Shown here in pieces: positions 1 through 6,774 of a stretch of DNA of 10,682 nt. Each line of letters opens with the position of its first letter. Position 1 is the first letter of the stretch. The position numbers and the translations under genes were made by a program. The DNA is from Paracoccaceae bacterium. GTDB lineage: Bacteria; Pseudomonadota; Alphaproteobacteria; Rhodobacterales; Rhodobacteraceae. The notes beneath the pieces are model-generated. The model was not told where the DNA came from, ran no database searches, and saw only the letters and a list, made by a program, of their open reading frames with translations. Location: positions 1-10,682 of the forward strand of contig PWWF01000066.1 in NCBI GenBank assembly GCA_003561595.1. Direction: 5' to 3'.

Positions 1-1
1 C

Positions 2-970
2 TGGACCGGCTGGGACGGGCGCGGCAACCTGCAACAGGCCGCGCGCGATGCGCGGCGGCACTTGCTGGCGGATTGGGCGCGCGATGCAGGGCTGGGGGCC
101 ATCGCGCTGGGCCATACGCAGGATGATCAGGCCGAAACGATGCTGCTGCGTCTGGCGCGCGGCTCGGGCGTGGATGGGCTGGCCGCGATGGCACCGCGAA
201 CCGGGGCCCACGGCATTCAATGGCTGCGCCCCCTGCTGGGGCATTCGCGCGCAGAGCTGCGCGACTGGCTGCGCGCGCGCGGGCTTGCCTGGGTGGATGA
301 CCCATCCAATGACAACCCCGATTTCGACCGCATCAAGGCCCGGCGCATTCTGGCAGAGCTTGCACCGCTGGGCTTGAGTGCCGCGCGGCTGGCGCGCAGC
401 GCGCAGCATATGCAGGACGCGCGCGATGTGCTGGAACGCACCGCCAATGACGCCGCAGAGGGTGTGATGCGCCAGGATCATGGCGATATCGTCTTTGATG
501 CCCCGGCGCTTGACGCCCTGCCCCGCGACACACGCGACCGGCTGGTGACCCGCGCGCTCTGCGCCATCGCCTCGCGCCCCTACCGCCCCCGGCTGCGCGC
601 ACTGCATGAGGCGCTGGCCGTGCGCAAGGCCACGCTGCATGGCTGCCTGCTGACGCGCAAATCCGGCTGCCTGCGCATCACGCGCGAAGCGCAGGCCGTG
701 GCCCGCCTGCGCGCGCCGCTCCACGCCCGCTGGGACCAGCGCTGGCGTGTCATTCCGCCGCCAAGGCCCCTGCCCGACGGGCTGGAAATCGGCGCATTGG
801 GTGCGCAGGGCCTGCAGCACTGCCCGGACCGCGCGGAGTGGTGCCTGCCGCGCGCGTCGCTTCTGGCCAGCCCCGCGATCTGGGATGGCACGCGGCTTAT
901 CGCCGCGCCACTGGCCGGGATGGGCAAGGATTGGCGCGCGGTACTGTCCGGTTCACCGCTTGTTGCCTGA
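2..970 (+). CDS. tilS: tRNA(Ile)-lysidine synthetase TilS, 3' part (5' end outside window)
   Basis: TilS attaches lysine to cytidine 34 of the CAU-anticodon tRNA-Ile, using ATP, so that the tRNA reads AUA instead of AUG. The frame is open from the left edge and codes for about 322 residues before the TGA at 968-970. The first part contains [20 protein letters not shown], the conserved TilS segment that follows the N-terminal PP-loop, and then [16 protein letters not shown], matching the family's D-P-(S/T)-N-x-x-x-x-R-x-x-x-R block. The PP-loop itself (SGGxDS) must lie upstream of the window. The remainder fits the weakly conserved helical and C-terminal substrate-binding region. The next gene, ftsH, starts about 100 bp downstream on the same strand, the usual order in alphaproteobacteria. 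Identity is secure from the motifs and context; the start cannot be seen. Confidence 0.95.
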   Translation, partial: WTGWDGRGNLQQAARDARRHLLADWARDAGLGAIALGHTQDDQAETMLLRLARGSGVDGLAAMAPRTGAHGIQWLRPLLGHSRAELRDWLRARGLAWVDDPSNDNPDFDRIKARRILAELAPLGLSAARLARSAQHMQDARDVLERTANDAAEGVMRQDHGDIVFDAPALDALPRDTRDRLVTRALCAIASRPYRPRLRALHEALAVRKATLHGCLLTRKSGCLRITREAQAVARLRAPLHARWDQRWRVIPPPRPLPDGLEIGALGAQGLQHCPDRAEWCLPRASLLASPAIWDGTRLIAAPLAGMGKDWRAVLSGSPLVA

Positions 971-987
971 CCGGCGGCCGCATTCGC

Positions 988-1018
988 ATTGAATGTTGCG
1001 CCATAATCGTTATCTATG
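988..1018 (+). promoter_or_regulatory. Heat-shock (RpoH)-like promoter of ftsH
   Basis: ATTG at 988-991 and GTTATCTATG at 1009-1018 are separated by 17 nt. As I recall it, the Rhodobacter RpoH consensus is CTTG-N17-CYTATNTNNG. The site differs at one base in each element and has exactly the expected spacing. Transcription would start near 1024-1026 and give a leader of about 50 nt before the ftsH GTG. FtsH is a known RpoH-regulon member in several proteobacteria, so the function fits. This is a motif match by eye only. Confidence 0.45.
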
Positions 1019-1029
1019 CCCCATGTTCC

Positions 1030-1058
1030 CGGTGGCCGCCAACGGCTCCGGACCACCG
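1030..1058 (+). other. Hairpin in the ftsH leader
   Basis: CGGTGG (1030-1035) and CCACCG (1053-1058) form a perfect 6-bp stem. Inside it CCG (1036-1038) can pair with CGG (1049-1051), leaving A1052 bulged. The hairpin ends two bases before the purine-rich ribosome binding site (AAGAGGAG, 1061-1068). CTCC at 1046-1049 could instead pair with GGAG at 1065-1068, so two alternative folds are conceivable. It may affect translation or mRNA stability, but nothing proves a role. Confidence 0.3.
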
Positions 1059-1074
1059 ACAAGAGGAGACGCGC

Positions 1075-2997
1075 GTGGGCAACGCACGGAATTTCGCTTT
1101 CTGGATCGTGCTGTTCCTGTTGATGATCATGCTTTTCAACATGTTCAGCGGCGGGCAGAACCAGTCTTCATCCCGCTCGGTCAATTATTCCGAGTTCATC
1201 GACCGGCTGGACCGTGATGAGGTCACACGCGTCACGATTGACGGTGAGCGCGTGGTATTCACCGGCAGCGACGGGCAGCAATATTCGACCGTCCGCCCCG
1301 ATGACAGCAACCTGACCCAGCGCCTGCTGGATGCCGGCGTCCCGATAGAGGCGCGCCCGCAGCAGCAATCGGGTTTCCTGTCCACGCTTTTGTTGTGGCT
1401 GCCCTTCCTGCTGCTGATCGGTGTGTGGATCTATTTCATGAACCGCATGCAGGGCGGTGGCCGTGGCGGCGCGATGGGGTTCGGCAAATCCAAGGCCAAG
1501 CTGCTGACGGAAAAGCAGGGCCGTGTCACCTTTGACGAGGTTGCGGGCATCGATGAGGCCAAGGACGAGCTGGAAGAGATCGTCGAGTTCCTGCGCACCC
1601 CGCAGAAATTCAGCCGCCTTGGCGGGCAGATCCCCAAAGGCGCGCTGCTCGTTGGCCCCCCGGGCACGGGTAAGACGCTGCTGGCACGCGCGATTGCAGG
1701 CGAAGCGGGCGTGCCCTTCTTCACCATCTCGGGCTCGGATTTCGTGGAAATGTTCGTGGGTGTCGGTGCGTCGCGTGTGCGCGACATGTTCGAGCAAGCC
1801 AAGAAGAACGCCCCCTGTATCGTGTTCATCGACGAGATCGACGCCGTGGGCCGGTCGCGTGGCGTGGGCTATGGCGGCGGCAATGACGAACGTGAACAGA
1901 CGCTGAACCAGCTTCTGGTCGAGATGGACGGGTTCGAGGCCAATGAAGGCATCATCATCGTTGCGGCCACCAACCGCCCCGATGTGCTGGACCCTGCACT
2001 GCTGCGCCCCGGCCGCTTCGACCGCCAGGTGCAGGTGCCCAACCCCGACATCAAGGGGCGCGAACGTATCCTGGGCGTCCATGCCCGCAAGGTGCCGCTG
2101 GGCCCGAATGTGGACCTGCGCATCATCGCGCGCGGCACGCCCGGCTTCTCGGGTGCGGATCTTGCGAACCTCGTGAATGAAGCCGCTTTGATGGCCGCGC
2201 GTTCGAACCGGCGTTTCGTCACGATGGATGATTTCGAGAACGCCAAGGACAAGGTCATGATGGGGGCCGAGCGCCGCTCCATGGTCATGACCGAGGATGA
2301 GAAGAAGCTGACCGCCTATCATGAGGCCGGGCATGCCGTGGTGGGGATTCATGTCCCCGAACATGACCCGATCCACAAGGCGACGATCATCCCGCGCGGG
2401 CGCGCACTGGGGCTGGTGCTGTCGCTGCCCGAACGCGACCAGCTTTCCGTCAGCTACCGCAAATACAAGTCCAAGATCGCGATGGCGATGGGCGGGCGCG
2501 TGGCCGAGGAACTGGTTTTCGGGGCCGATGCGGTCACATCCGGCGCGGCCAGCGATATCCAGCAGGTCACCAAGATCGCCCGCGCCATGGTCACGCAATT
2601 CGGCTTTGACGAGGAACTCGGCTATGTCGATTACGCCAATGAGCAGCAAAGCTATCTGGGCAGCATGGGCGGCGGACGCAGCCATGCCGAACTGACCCAG
2701 AAGCAGATCGACGACAAGGTGCGCGATTTGGTCAATGAAGGCTATGAGACCGCCAAGCGCATCCTGACCGAGCATCGGGACGAGCTGGAAAACCTGGCGC
2801 AGGGTCTGCTGGAATATGAAACCCTGACCGGTGAGGATGTCAAACGCGTCATGCGCGGCGAGAAACTGCGCCAGGGCGATGATGATGACGATAGTTCCAA
2901 GCCCAGCGCGCCTTCGGTGGCCTCTATCCCCAAGACGCGCGGTCGCAAGCGCGGGTCCGAGGGCGATGGCGGGTTGGAACCTGAACCCTCCACCTGA
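1075..2997 (+). CDS. ftsH: ATP-dependent zinc metalloprotease FtsH
   Basis: FtsH is a hexameric inner-membrane AAA+ protease that degrades damaged membrane proteins and short-lived regulators. The GTG at 1075 is preferred: it follows AAGAGGAG by 6 nt and begins the standard N-terminus, giving 640 residues, the usual family length. Membrane helices lie at about 8-24 and 102-121, with the periplasmic domain between them. The AAA+ module has Walker A GPPGTGKT (194-201), pore loop FVGVG (227-231), Walker B IVFIDE (249-254) and the second region of homology with arginine fingers R311 and R314. The protease zinc site HEAGH is at 416-420, with D494 as the likely third ligand. The tail is acidic (GDDDDD, 601-606), then basic (TRGRKRG, 621-627); such FtsH tails are poorly conserved. 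An in-frame ATG reaches back to 838 inside tilS but would add 79 residues with no family counterpart. A strong terminator follows, so ftsH ends its transcript. Confidence 0.98.
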   Translation: MGNARNFAFWIVLFLLMIMLFNMFSGGQNQSSSRSVNYSEFIDRLDRDEVTRVTIDGERVVFTGSDGQQYSTVRPDDSNLTQRLLDAGVPIEARPQQQSGFLSTLLLWLPFLLLIGVWIYFMNRMQGGGRGGAMGFGKSKAKLLTEKQGRVTFDEVAGIDEAKDELEEIVEFLRTPQKFSRLGGQIPKGALLVGPPGTGKTLLARAIAGEAGVPFFTISGSDFVEMFVGVGASRVRDMFEQAKKNAPCIVFIDEIDAVGRSRGVGYGGGNDEREQTLNQLLVEMDGFEANEGIIIVAATNRPDVLDPALLRPGRFDRQVQVPNPDIKGRERILGVHARKVPLGPNVDLRIIARGTPGFSGADLANLVNEAALMAARSNRRFVTMDDFENAKDKVMMGAERRSMVMTEDEKKLTAYHEAGHAVVGIHVPEHDPIHKATIIPRGRALGLVLSLPERDQLSVSYRKYKSKIAMAMGGRVAEELVFGADAVTSGAASDIQQVTKIARAMVTQFGFDEELGYVDYANEQQSYLGSMGGGRSHAELTQKQIDDKVRDLVNEGYETAKRILTEHRDELENLAQGLLEYETLTGEDVKRVMRGEKLRQGDDDDDSSKPSAPSVASIPKTRGRKRGSEGDGGLEPEPST

Positions 2998-3019
2998 ACT
3001 GATATCGTGATCCATGACC

Positions 3020-3050
3020 GGGCAGGCGCCGAAACGGCGCCTGCCCTTTT
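3020..3050 (+). terminator. Rho-independent terminator of ftsH
   Basis: GGGCAGGCGCC (3020-3030) and GGCGCCTGCCC (3036-3046) form a perfect 11-bp stem with the 5-nt loop GAAAC, followed by TTTT and then CGTTTCG. It lies 22 nt after the ftsH stop. It may also stop transcripts of the convergent Lrp-type gene, whose stop is at 3069, although its reverse side lacks a T tract close to the stem. Confidence 0.92.
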
Positions 3051-3068
3051 CGTTTCGAGACGGTTGCT

Positions 3069-3527
3069 TCAGATATCCACCGCCGTCGTCTCGACCACTG
3101 TGCGCAGCGCGAATGACGATTGCATCTGCGTCACCCCCGGCAGGCGGCTCAGATACCGGCGATGGATGCGCGCGAAATCTTCGGCATCGGCGGCCACCAC
3201 TTTCAGCAGGTAATCCGCGGATCCTGCCATCAGATGGCATTCCAGCACATCGGGCACCCGCGCCACTTCGCGCTCGAACGCATCCAGCACCTCATCGCGC
3301 TGCCCCGACAGCGTGATCTCGACATAGACGATCGTGGCCCGCCCGATCCGCCGCAGATCCAGCCGCGCGTGATAGCCCGCCACCACGCCCGCGGCTTCCA
3401 GCCGCTGCACCCGCCGGTGACAGGCCGAGGGCGACAGGTTGATCTGCTCGGCCAGATCGGCATTGGACACCCGGCCCTGCCGTTGCAGCACCCGCAGGAT
3501 GCGCCGGTCCGTCTCGTCTAGCTGCAT
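3069..3527 (-). CDS. Lrp/AsnC-family transcriptional regulator, probable regulator of ald
   Basis: This is a feast/famine regulator of 152 residues, the standard Lrp size. The N-terminal winged helix-turn-helix covers about 1-55: the DETDRRILRVLQ start is typical, and the recognition helix lies around SPSACHRRVQRLE (32-44). The C-terminal RAM domain, which binds amino acids and forms dimers and octamers, covers about 65-145; GSADYLLKV (102-110) and the VTQMQSSFALRTV strand (132-144) are characteristic. I chose the ATG at 3525-3527 because AAGGAG (3539-3544 on the complement) precedes it by 11 nt and the protein then starts like its family. A further in-frame ATG at 3602 would add 25 residues of non-homologous, His/Cys-rich sequence. 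It is divergent from ald, and Lrp-type regulators next to ald (AldR/AdlR type) usually activate it in response to alanine. The family is certain; the alanine link is inferred from context. Confidence 0.95.
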   Translation of the reverse strand: MQLDETDRRILRVLQRQGRVSNADLAEQINLSPSACHRRVQRLEAAGVVAGYHARLDLRRIGRATIVYVEITLSGQRDEVLDAFEREVARVPDVLECHLMAGSADYLLKVVAADAEDFARIHRRYLSRLPGVTQMQSSFALRTVVETTAVDI

Positions 3528-3608
3528 CGCAGCGCAATCTCCTTCGCCACAGCGGTGATATTCCGCAAATTCCTGCGCCCAGATGCCGGTTTTCCCGCGC
3601 AACTGTCA

Positions 3609-3637
3609 AGGATATCCCCCGGCAGACAAGATATCCT
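3609..3637. promoter_or_regulatory. Inverted repeat AGGATATC-N13-GATATCCT, candidate Lrp-type operator
   Basis: AGGATATC (3609-3616) and GATATCCT (3630-3637) are perfect 8-bp inverted copies whose starts are 21 bp apart, two helical turns, so both arms face the same side of DNA. The element lies 27 bp upstream of the ald ATG and 82 bp upstream of the regulator's ATG. A third, imperfect copy, GATATTCC (3557-3564), lies 52 bp before the first arm (about five turns), as expected for a protein that wraps DNA as an octamer. In RNA the repeat could also form a hairpin upstream of the ald ribosome binding site. No convincing -35/-10 pair for ald could be picked. Confidence 0.5.
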
Positions 3638-3663
3638 GCCAAAGGACGCAGGAGGAGGATACC

Positions 3664-4782
3664 ATGCTGATCGGATGCCCGAAGGAAATCAAGCCGCAGG
3701 AATTTCGCGTGGGCCTGACGCCCAATGCCGCACAGGAAGCGATCAGCCACGACCATCAGGTCATCATCGAGAGCGGCGCAGGCGCCGGGGCCGGGTTTGA
3801 TGACGCGGATTATGCCGCCGTGGGCGCGCAGCTTGCCGATAGCGCCGCCGAGGTGTTCGCCCGCGCCGAGATGATCGTCAAGGTCAAGGAACCTCAGGCC
3901 TCGGAACGCGCGCAACTGCGCGAGGGGCAGCTTCTCTTTACCTATCTGCATCTCGCCCCCGACCCCGACCAGACCCGCGACCTGCTCGCCTCGGGCGTCA
4001 CCGCCATCGCCTATGAAACCGTGACCGACCGCGCAGGCGGCCTGCCCCTGCTTGCCCCGATGTCCGAGGTCGCAGGCCGGCTGGCCCCGCAGGTGGGGGC
4101 ATGGTCGCTGCAAAAGGCCAATGGCGGGCGCGGTGTGCTGATGGGCGGCGTGCCGGGCGTGGGGCCTGCCAATGTCGTCGTCATCGGGGGCGGTGTCGTC
4201 GGCACCCATGCCGCGCGCGTCGCCGCCGGAATGGGCGCGGATGTCACTGTGCTTGACATGTCGCTGGCGCGGCTGCGCTATCTGGATGATGTCTTCTCGG
4301 GCCAGTTCCGCACGCGCCATGCCTCGCGCGGGAACACCGCAGAGCTCGTGGCCAATGCCGATATGGTCATTGGCGCAGTGCTGATCCCCGGTGCCGCGGC
4401 CCCCAAACTCATCAGCCGCACACAGCTTGGCCAGATGAAACCCGGCGCCGTGCTGGTCGATGTCGCCATCGATCAGGGCGGCTGTTTCGAGACGTCGCGC
4501 CCCACCACCCATGCCGACCCGATCTATGAGGTCGATGGCATCGTGCATTACTGCGTGGCCAACATGCCTGGCGCGGTTGCGCGCACCTCCACCATCGGGC
4601 TGGGCAACGCGACCATGCCGCATCTGCTGGCACTCGCCGACAAGGGCTGGCGCCAGGCCTGCGAGGATGACCCGCATCTGCTTGACGGGCTGAACACCCA
4701 TGCCGGACACCTGACCTATTACGCCGTGGGCAAGGCGCTCGGCATCGATGTCCTGTCCCCGGCCAAGGCCCTCAAGCTCTGA
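3664..4782 (+). CDS. ald: Alanine dehydrogenase
   Basis: Ald interconverts L-alanine with pyruvate and ammonia using NAD+, either to use alanine as carbon and nitrogen source or to assimilate ammonia. The protein has 372 residues, the family's normal length, and aligns throughout without gaps that I can see. Catalytic and substrate residues known from the mycobacterial enzyme are at the same numbers: R15, K75 (in KVKEP), H96 (in YLHLA) and D270 (in AIDQGG). The Rossmann nucleotide-binding loop is VIGGGVVG (173-180), with D198 at the end of the second strand, which favours NAD over NADP. Strong blocks APMSEVAGRLA (131-141) and CFETSRPTTH (274-283) are present. I chose the ATG at 3664 because GGAGGAGG (3651-3658) precedes it by 5 nt; an upstream in-frame ATG at 3583 would cross the candidate operator. 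The divergent Lrp-type gene is its likely regulator. The gene appears to be monocistronic. Confidence 0.97.
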   Translation: MLIGCPKEIKPQEFRVGLTPNAAQEAISHDHQVIIESGAGAGAGFDDADYAAVGAQLADSAAEVFARAEMIVKVKEPQASERAQLREGQLLFTYLHLAPDPDQTRDLLASGVTAIAYETVTDRAGGLPLLAPMSEVAGRLAPQVGAWSLQKANGGRGVLMGGVPGVGPANVVVIGGGVVGTHAARVAAGMGADVTVLDMSLARLRYLDDVFSGQFRTRHASRGNTAELVANADMVIGAVLIPGAAAPKLISRTQLGQMKPGAVLVDVAIDQGGCFETSRPTTHADPIYEVDGIVHYCVANMPGAVARTSTIGLGNATMPHLLALADKGWRQACEDDPHLLDGLNTHAGHLTYYAVGKALGIDVLSPAKALKL

Positions 4783-4789
4783 CTTGGCG

Positions 4790-4808
4790 GCAGGGCGCCC
4801 CACCCTGC
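4790..4808 (+). terminator. Possible weak terminator after ald
   Basis: GCAGGG (4790-4795) and CCCTGC (4803-4808) form a 6-bp stem with a 7-nt loop, 7 nt after the ald stop. The sequence that follows, TTCATCTTGC, is only mildly T-rich, so it may be a weak terminator or only a 3'-end stabiliser. Confidence 0.35.
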
Positions 4809-4810
4809 TT

Positions 4811-4916
4811 CATCTTGCAATAAATACTCAAAACCCCCACCTGCATCCCGGCACCCCGCATAAGGGGCGCCGGTCGGTCGATTTATCCCACTCATTTACA
4901 TTCACATCTTGCAATA
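4811..4916 (+). repeat. 12-bp direct repeat CATCTTGCAATA
   Basis: The same 12 bases occur at 4811-4822 and 4905-4916, both upstream of the sulfur operon. The second copy overlaps the -35 region of the proposed promoter (TTGCAA, 4909-4914). The first copy continues as AATACTCAAAA, which resembles short intergenic sequences I remember after genes in Rhodobacteraceae genomes; that recollection was not checked. The repeat could be a binding site present twice or a coincidence in an A/T-richer stretch. Confidence 0.5.
4850..4871 (+). other. Second hairpin between ald and the sulfur operon
   Basis: GGC-A-CCCC (4850-4857) pairs with GGGG-C-GCC (4864-4871) with one A/C mismatch and a 6-nt loop. There is no T tract after it. 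It sits upstream of the sulfur operon promoter, so it could help insulate that promoter from ald transcription. Confidence 0.3.
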
Positions 4917-4936
4917 TGTCTAGAAACGTCTATATT
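4900..4936. promoter_or_regulatory. Candidate repressor operator overlapping the sulfur operon promoter
   Basis: Three overlapping symmetries cover the promoter: ATTC-N8-CAAT (4900-4915); AATAT (4913-4917) with ATATT (4932-4936); and the direct repeat GTCTA at 4918-4922 and 4928-4932, a 10-bp period. From memory, the Rhodobacter SqrR operator is ATTC-N8-GAAT, and the first element matches seven of those eight bases. Binding here would cover the -35 or -10 and block transcription. This fits a persulfide-sensing ArsR-family repressor of the BigR/SqrR type. None is encoded in the window, so the regulator is inferred. Confidence 0.45.
4909..4936 (+). promoter_or_regulatory. Sigma70-like promoter of the sulfur operon
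   Basis: TTGCAA (4909-4914) matches four of six -35 positions, and TATATT (4931-4936) matches five of six -10 positions. The spacer is 16 nt. Transcription would start near 4943 and give a leader of about 20 nt with AGGAGAG (4953-4959) as ribosome binding site. The surrounding sequence is distinctly A/T-richer than the rest of the window, which supports a promoter. Confidence 0.6.
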
Positions 4937-4963
4937 CCCCTCAGACAGCCACAGGAGAGTCCC

Positions 4964-5827
4964 ATGTCACCCGAAGTTACTGCCTTTTTCGACCAGGATA
5001 CCTTTACCATCACCTATGTCGTGCGCGACCCGAATGGCACGTCCTGCGCCATCATCGATTCGGTGCTGGATTTCGACTATGCGTCGGGCCACACCTCGAC
5101 CAAATCCGCAGATGAGGTCATCGCCTTCGTCAAGGACAAGGGCTACCGCGTCGAATGGCTGCTGGAGACGCATGTCCATGCCGACCACCTCTCGGCCGCG
5201 CCCTATCTGCAGGACCAGCTTGGCGGCAAGATCGGCATTGGCCGCAACATCACGGTCGTGCAGGACACATTCGGCAAGGTCTTCAATGCCGGTACCGAAT
5301 TCGAACGCGATGGCAGCCAGTTCGACCAGCTCTTTTCCGAGGGCGATCAGGTCCATATCGGCCAGCTGCGCGTCGATGTGCTGCATACGCCCGGCCATAC
5401 CCCTGCCTGCCTGACCTATGTCATCGGCGATGCCGCTTTTGTGGGCGATACGCTCTTCATGCCCGATTTCGGCACCGCGCGCTGCGATTTCCCCGGCGGC
5501 TCGGCTGACATGATGTGGGATTCGGTGCAGAAGATCCTCGCACTGCCCGAAGCGACCCGCATCTTCGTGGGCCATGACTACAAGGCCGAAGGCCGCGACA
5601 CCTATGCCTGGGAAACCACGGTGGGCGAGCAAAAGGCCGCCAACAAGCATGTGGGCGCGGGCGCCACGAAAGAGGATTTCGTCAAGGCGCGCACCGAACG
5701 CGATGCCCAGCTTGGCATGCCCCGGCTGATAGTGCCCTCGCTGCAGGTCAATATGCGCGCAGGCAAGATGCCCGAGGCTGAAGATAACGGCACTGTCTAT
5801 CTGAAAGTACCGGTCAACACGCTCTGA
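4964..5827 (+). CDS. Metallo-beta-lactamase-fold persulfide dioxygenase (ETHE1/Blh type)
   Basis: ETHE1-like dioxygenases oxidise glutathione persulfide with O2 to sulfite and glutathione, using a single iron; this removes toxic sulfane sulfur made from sulfide. The 287-residue protein has the fold's metal motif THVHADH (69-75, giving H70, H72, D74 and H75), H145 in TPGHT, D162 in GDTLF and H204 in GHDY. By comparison with ETHE1, H70, H145 and D162 would hold the iron. DFGTARCDFPGG (168-179) is typical of this subgroup and separates it from glyoxalase II. No signal peptide is seen, so it is cytoplasmic. I chose the ATG at 4964 because AGGAGAG lies 4 nt upstream and homology starts there; an in-frame extension to 4748 would run back through the promoter into ald. 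It is the first gene of the sulfur operon. In Xylella and Agrobacterium Blh this domain is fused to a DUF442 domain; here that partner is a separate gene at 6775. Substrate is inferred from family and context. Confidence 0.9.
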   Translation: MSPEVTAFFDQDTFTITYVVRDPNGTSCAIIDSVLDFDYASGHTSTKSADEVIAFVKDKGYRVEWLLETHVHADHLSAAPYLQDQLGGKIGIGRNITVVQDTFGKVFNAGTEFERDGSQFDQLFSEGDQVHIGQLRVDVLHTPGHTPACLTYVIGDAAFVGDTLFMPDFGTARCDFPGGSADMMWDSVQKILALPEATRIFVGHDYKAEGRDTYAWETTVGEQKAANKHVGAGATKEDFVKARTERDAQLGMPRLIVPSLQVNMRAGKMPEAEDNGTVYLKVPVNTL

Positions 5828-5845
5828 TCGGCACAACCTGACAAA

Positions 5846-5870
5846 GGCCGGGATGCGACGCATCCCGGCC
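5846..5870 (+). other. Strong intercistronic hairpin after the dioxygenase gene
   Basis: GGCCGGGATG (5846-5855) and CATCCCGGCC (5861-5870) form a perfect 10-bp stem, extended by C5856-G5860 to leave a 3-nt loop. It lies 18 nt after the stop and is followed by CCCACAAGAACAAAAGG, with no T tract. It is probably a processing or stability element, or a partial terminator that makes the enzyme more abundant than the membrane proteins downstream. Confidence 0.6.
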
Positions 5871-5895
5871 CCCACAAGAACAAAAGGATATCTGC

Positions 5896-6327
5896 ATGAT
5901 ACCGATGGATTGGATCTGGGGCCTTGTCGGGGGCCTGATGATCGGCACGGCAGCAGCCATCTTTCTGCTTGGAAACGGGCGGATCATGGGCGCAAGCGGG
6001 CTGATCGGCGGGCTGGTGGACCGTTCGGGCTGGGGCAACTGGCCCGAGCGCGCGGCGTTCCTTGCCGCGCTGGTCGCTGTGCCCGCGCTGATGCTGCCGC
6101 TGTATAACGTGCCGGTCAGCACGAATATCACCTCGAACCTTGGCATTGTCATTGCAGGCGGGTTGCTGGTCGGCATCGGCACGCGGCTGGCCAATGGCTG
6201 CACCTCGGGGCACGGGGTCTGCGGCATCTCGCGCTTTTCGCTGCGCGGCATTGTCGCGACGGTTTTCTATCTGCTTGCGGGCGGGATCACCATGGTTCTG
6301 TTCCGCCACCTGCTGGGGGTGATCTGA
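5896..6327 (+). CDS. YeeE/YedE-family membrane protein, first half-transporter
   Basis: YeeE/YedE proteins are inner-membrane carriers for sulfur compounds; full-length YeeE (TsuA) takes up thiosulfate using conserved cysteines. This 143-residue half-size protein has about four hydrophobic segments (roughly 8-27, 53-70, 82-98 and 116-136). Its signature is NGCTSGHGVCGISR (100-113), with C102 and C109 as the likely sulfur-handling cysteines. It matches the N-terminal half of full-length transporters. The ATG at 5896 follows AAAAGGA by 7 nt; a second ATG at 5905 is possible but has a poorer ribosome site. Its stop overlaps the next gene's start (TGATG), so the two halves are translationally coupled and probably form a heterodimer. 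In BigR-type operons such pairs accompany Blh. The exact substrate (thiosulfate, sulfite or polysulfide) cannot be told from sequence. Confidence 0.9.
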   Translation: MIPMDWIWGLVGGLMIGTAAAIFLLGNGRIMGASGLIGGLVDRSGWGNWPERAAFLAALVAVPALMLPLYNVPVSTNITSNLGIVIAGGLLVGIGTRLANGCTSGHGVCGISRFSLRGIVATVFYLLAGGITMVLFRHLLGVI

Positions 6328-6761
6328 TGACACGTATTCTGATAGCCGCCCTCGCGGGCGGGCTGTTCGGCGCGGGGCTTCTGGTCTCGGGCATGACCGA
6401 CACGACCAAGGTACAGGGCTGGCTGGATGTGTTCGGCGCCTGGGATCCGACGCTGGCCTTTGTGCTGGGTGGTGCGATCCTGCCGATGATGCTGGCCTGG
6501 CACCTGACCACACGACGCGAGCGCGCCATCACGGGCGAAACATTCCCGGCGCGGCCTGACCCGCGGCTGGGGCATAATCTGATCGTCGGCTCGGTCCTGT
6601 TCGGGGCGGGCTGGGGGCTGGTGGGGCTGTGCCCCGGACCGGCGATTGCCTCGCTCAGTTGGGGCGGCACCGGGGGAGTGACCTTTATTCTGGCCATGAT
6701 CGCCGGTATGCTGGTCGCCAAACCCATTCGCCTGCGCATCGATCAGATCGCAGCCGCCTGA
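6327..6761 (+). CDS. YeeE/YedE-family (DUF6691-like) membrane protein, second half-transporter
   Basis: This is the second half of the transporter pair, 144 residues with about four hydrophobic segments (roughly 4-21, 43-60, 84-104 and 117-132). The conserved motif GLVGLCPGPA (97-106) places C102 in a membrane segment, matching the third conserved cysteine region of full-length YeeE proteins. SGMTDTTKVQGWLD (21-34) is also typical of this half. The start ATG shares its A with the preceding TGA stop, which ensures coupled production in about equal amounts. The loop around 61-81 is polar and arginine-rich (TTRRER), so it is likely cytoplasmic. The protein ends just 13 nt before the DUF442 gene. 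Family assignment is firm; that the two halves work as one carrier is inferred from gene order and from single-chain homologues. Confidence 0.9.
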   Translation: MTRILIAALAGGLFGAGLLVSGMTDTTKVQGWLDVFGAWDPTLAFVLGGAILPMMLAWHLTTRRERAITGETFPARPDPRLGHNLIVGSVLFGAGWGLVGLCPGPAIASLSWGGTGGVTFILAMIAGMLVAKPIRLRIDQIAAA

Positions 6762-6774
6762 CCGGAGCCTGCCC

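Noticed and set aside
838..1074. Upstream extension of ftsH
   Set aside because: It would start inside tilS and cover the promoter and leader. The GTG at 1075 has a good ribosome site and gives the normal N-terminus.
1168..3240. 690-codon open frame on the minus strand across ftsH
   Set aside because: It is the mirror of ftsH in GC-rich DNA. The protein is His/Asp/Gln-rich without any domain, and the plus strand has every FtsH motif.
3292..4803. 503-codon minus-strand frame across ald and the Lrp gene
   Set aside because: It overlaps two well-supported genes and its product has no recognisable motif except a stretch read out of frame from the Lrp gene.
4748..4963. Upstream extension of the dioxygenase
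   Set aside because: It would begin within ald and translate the promoter. The ATG at 4964 has the ribosome site and starts at the homologous position.
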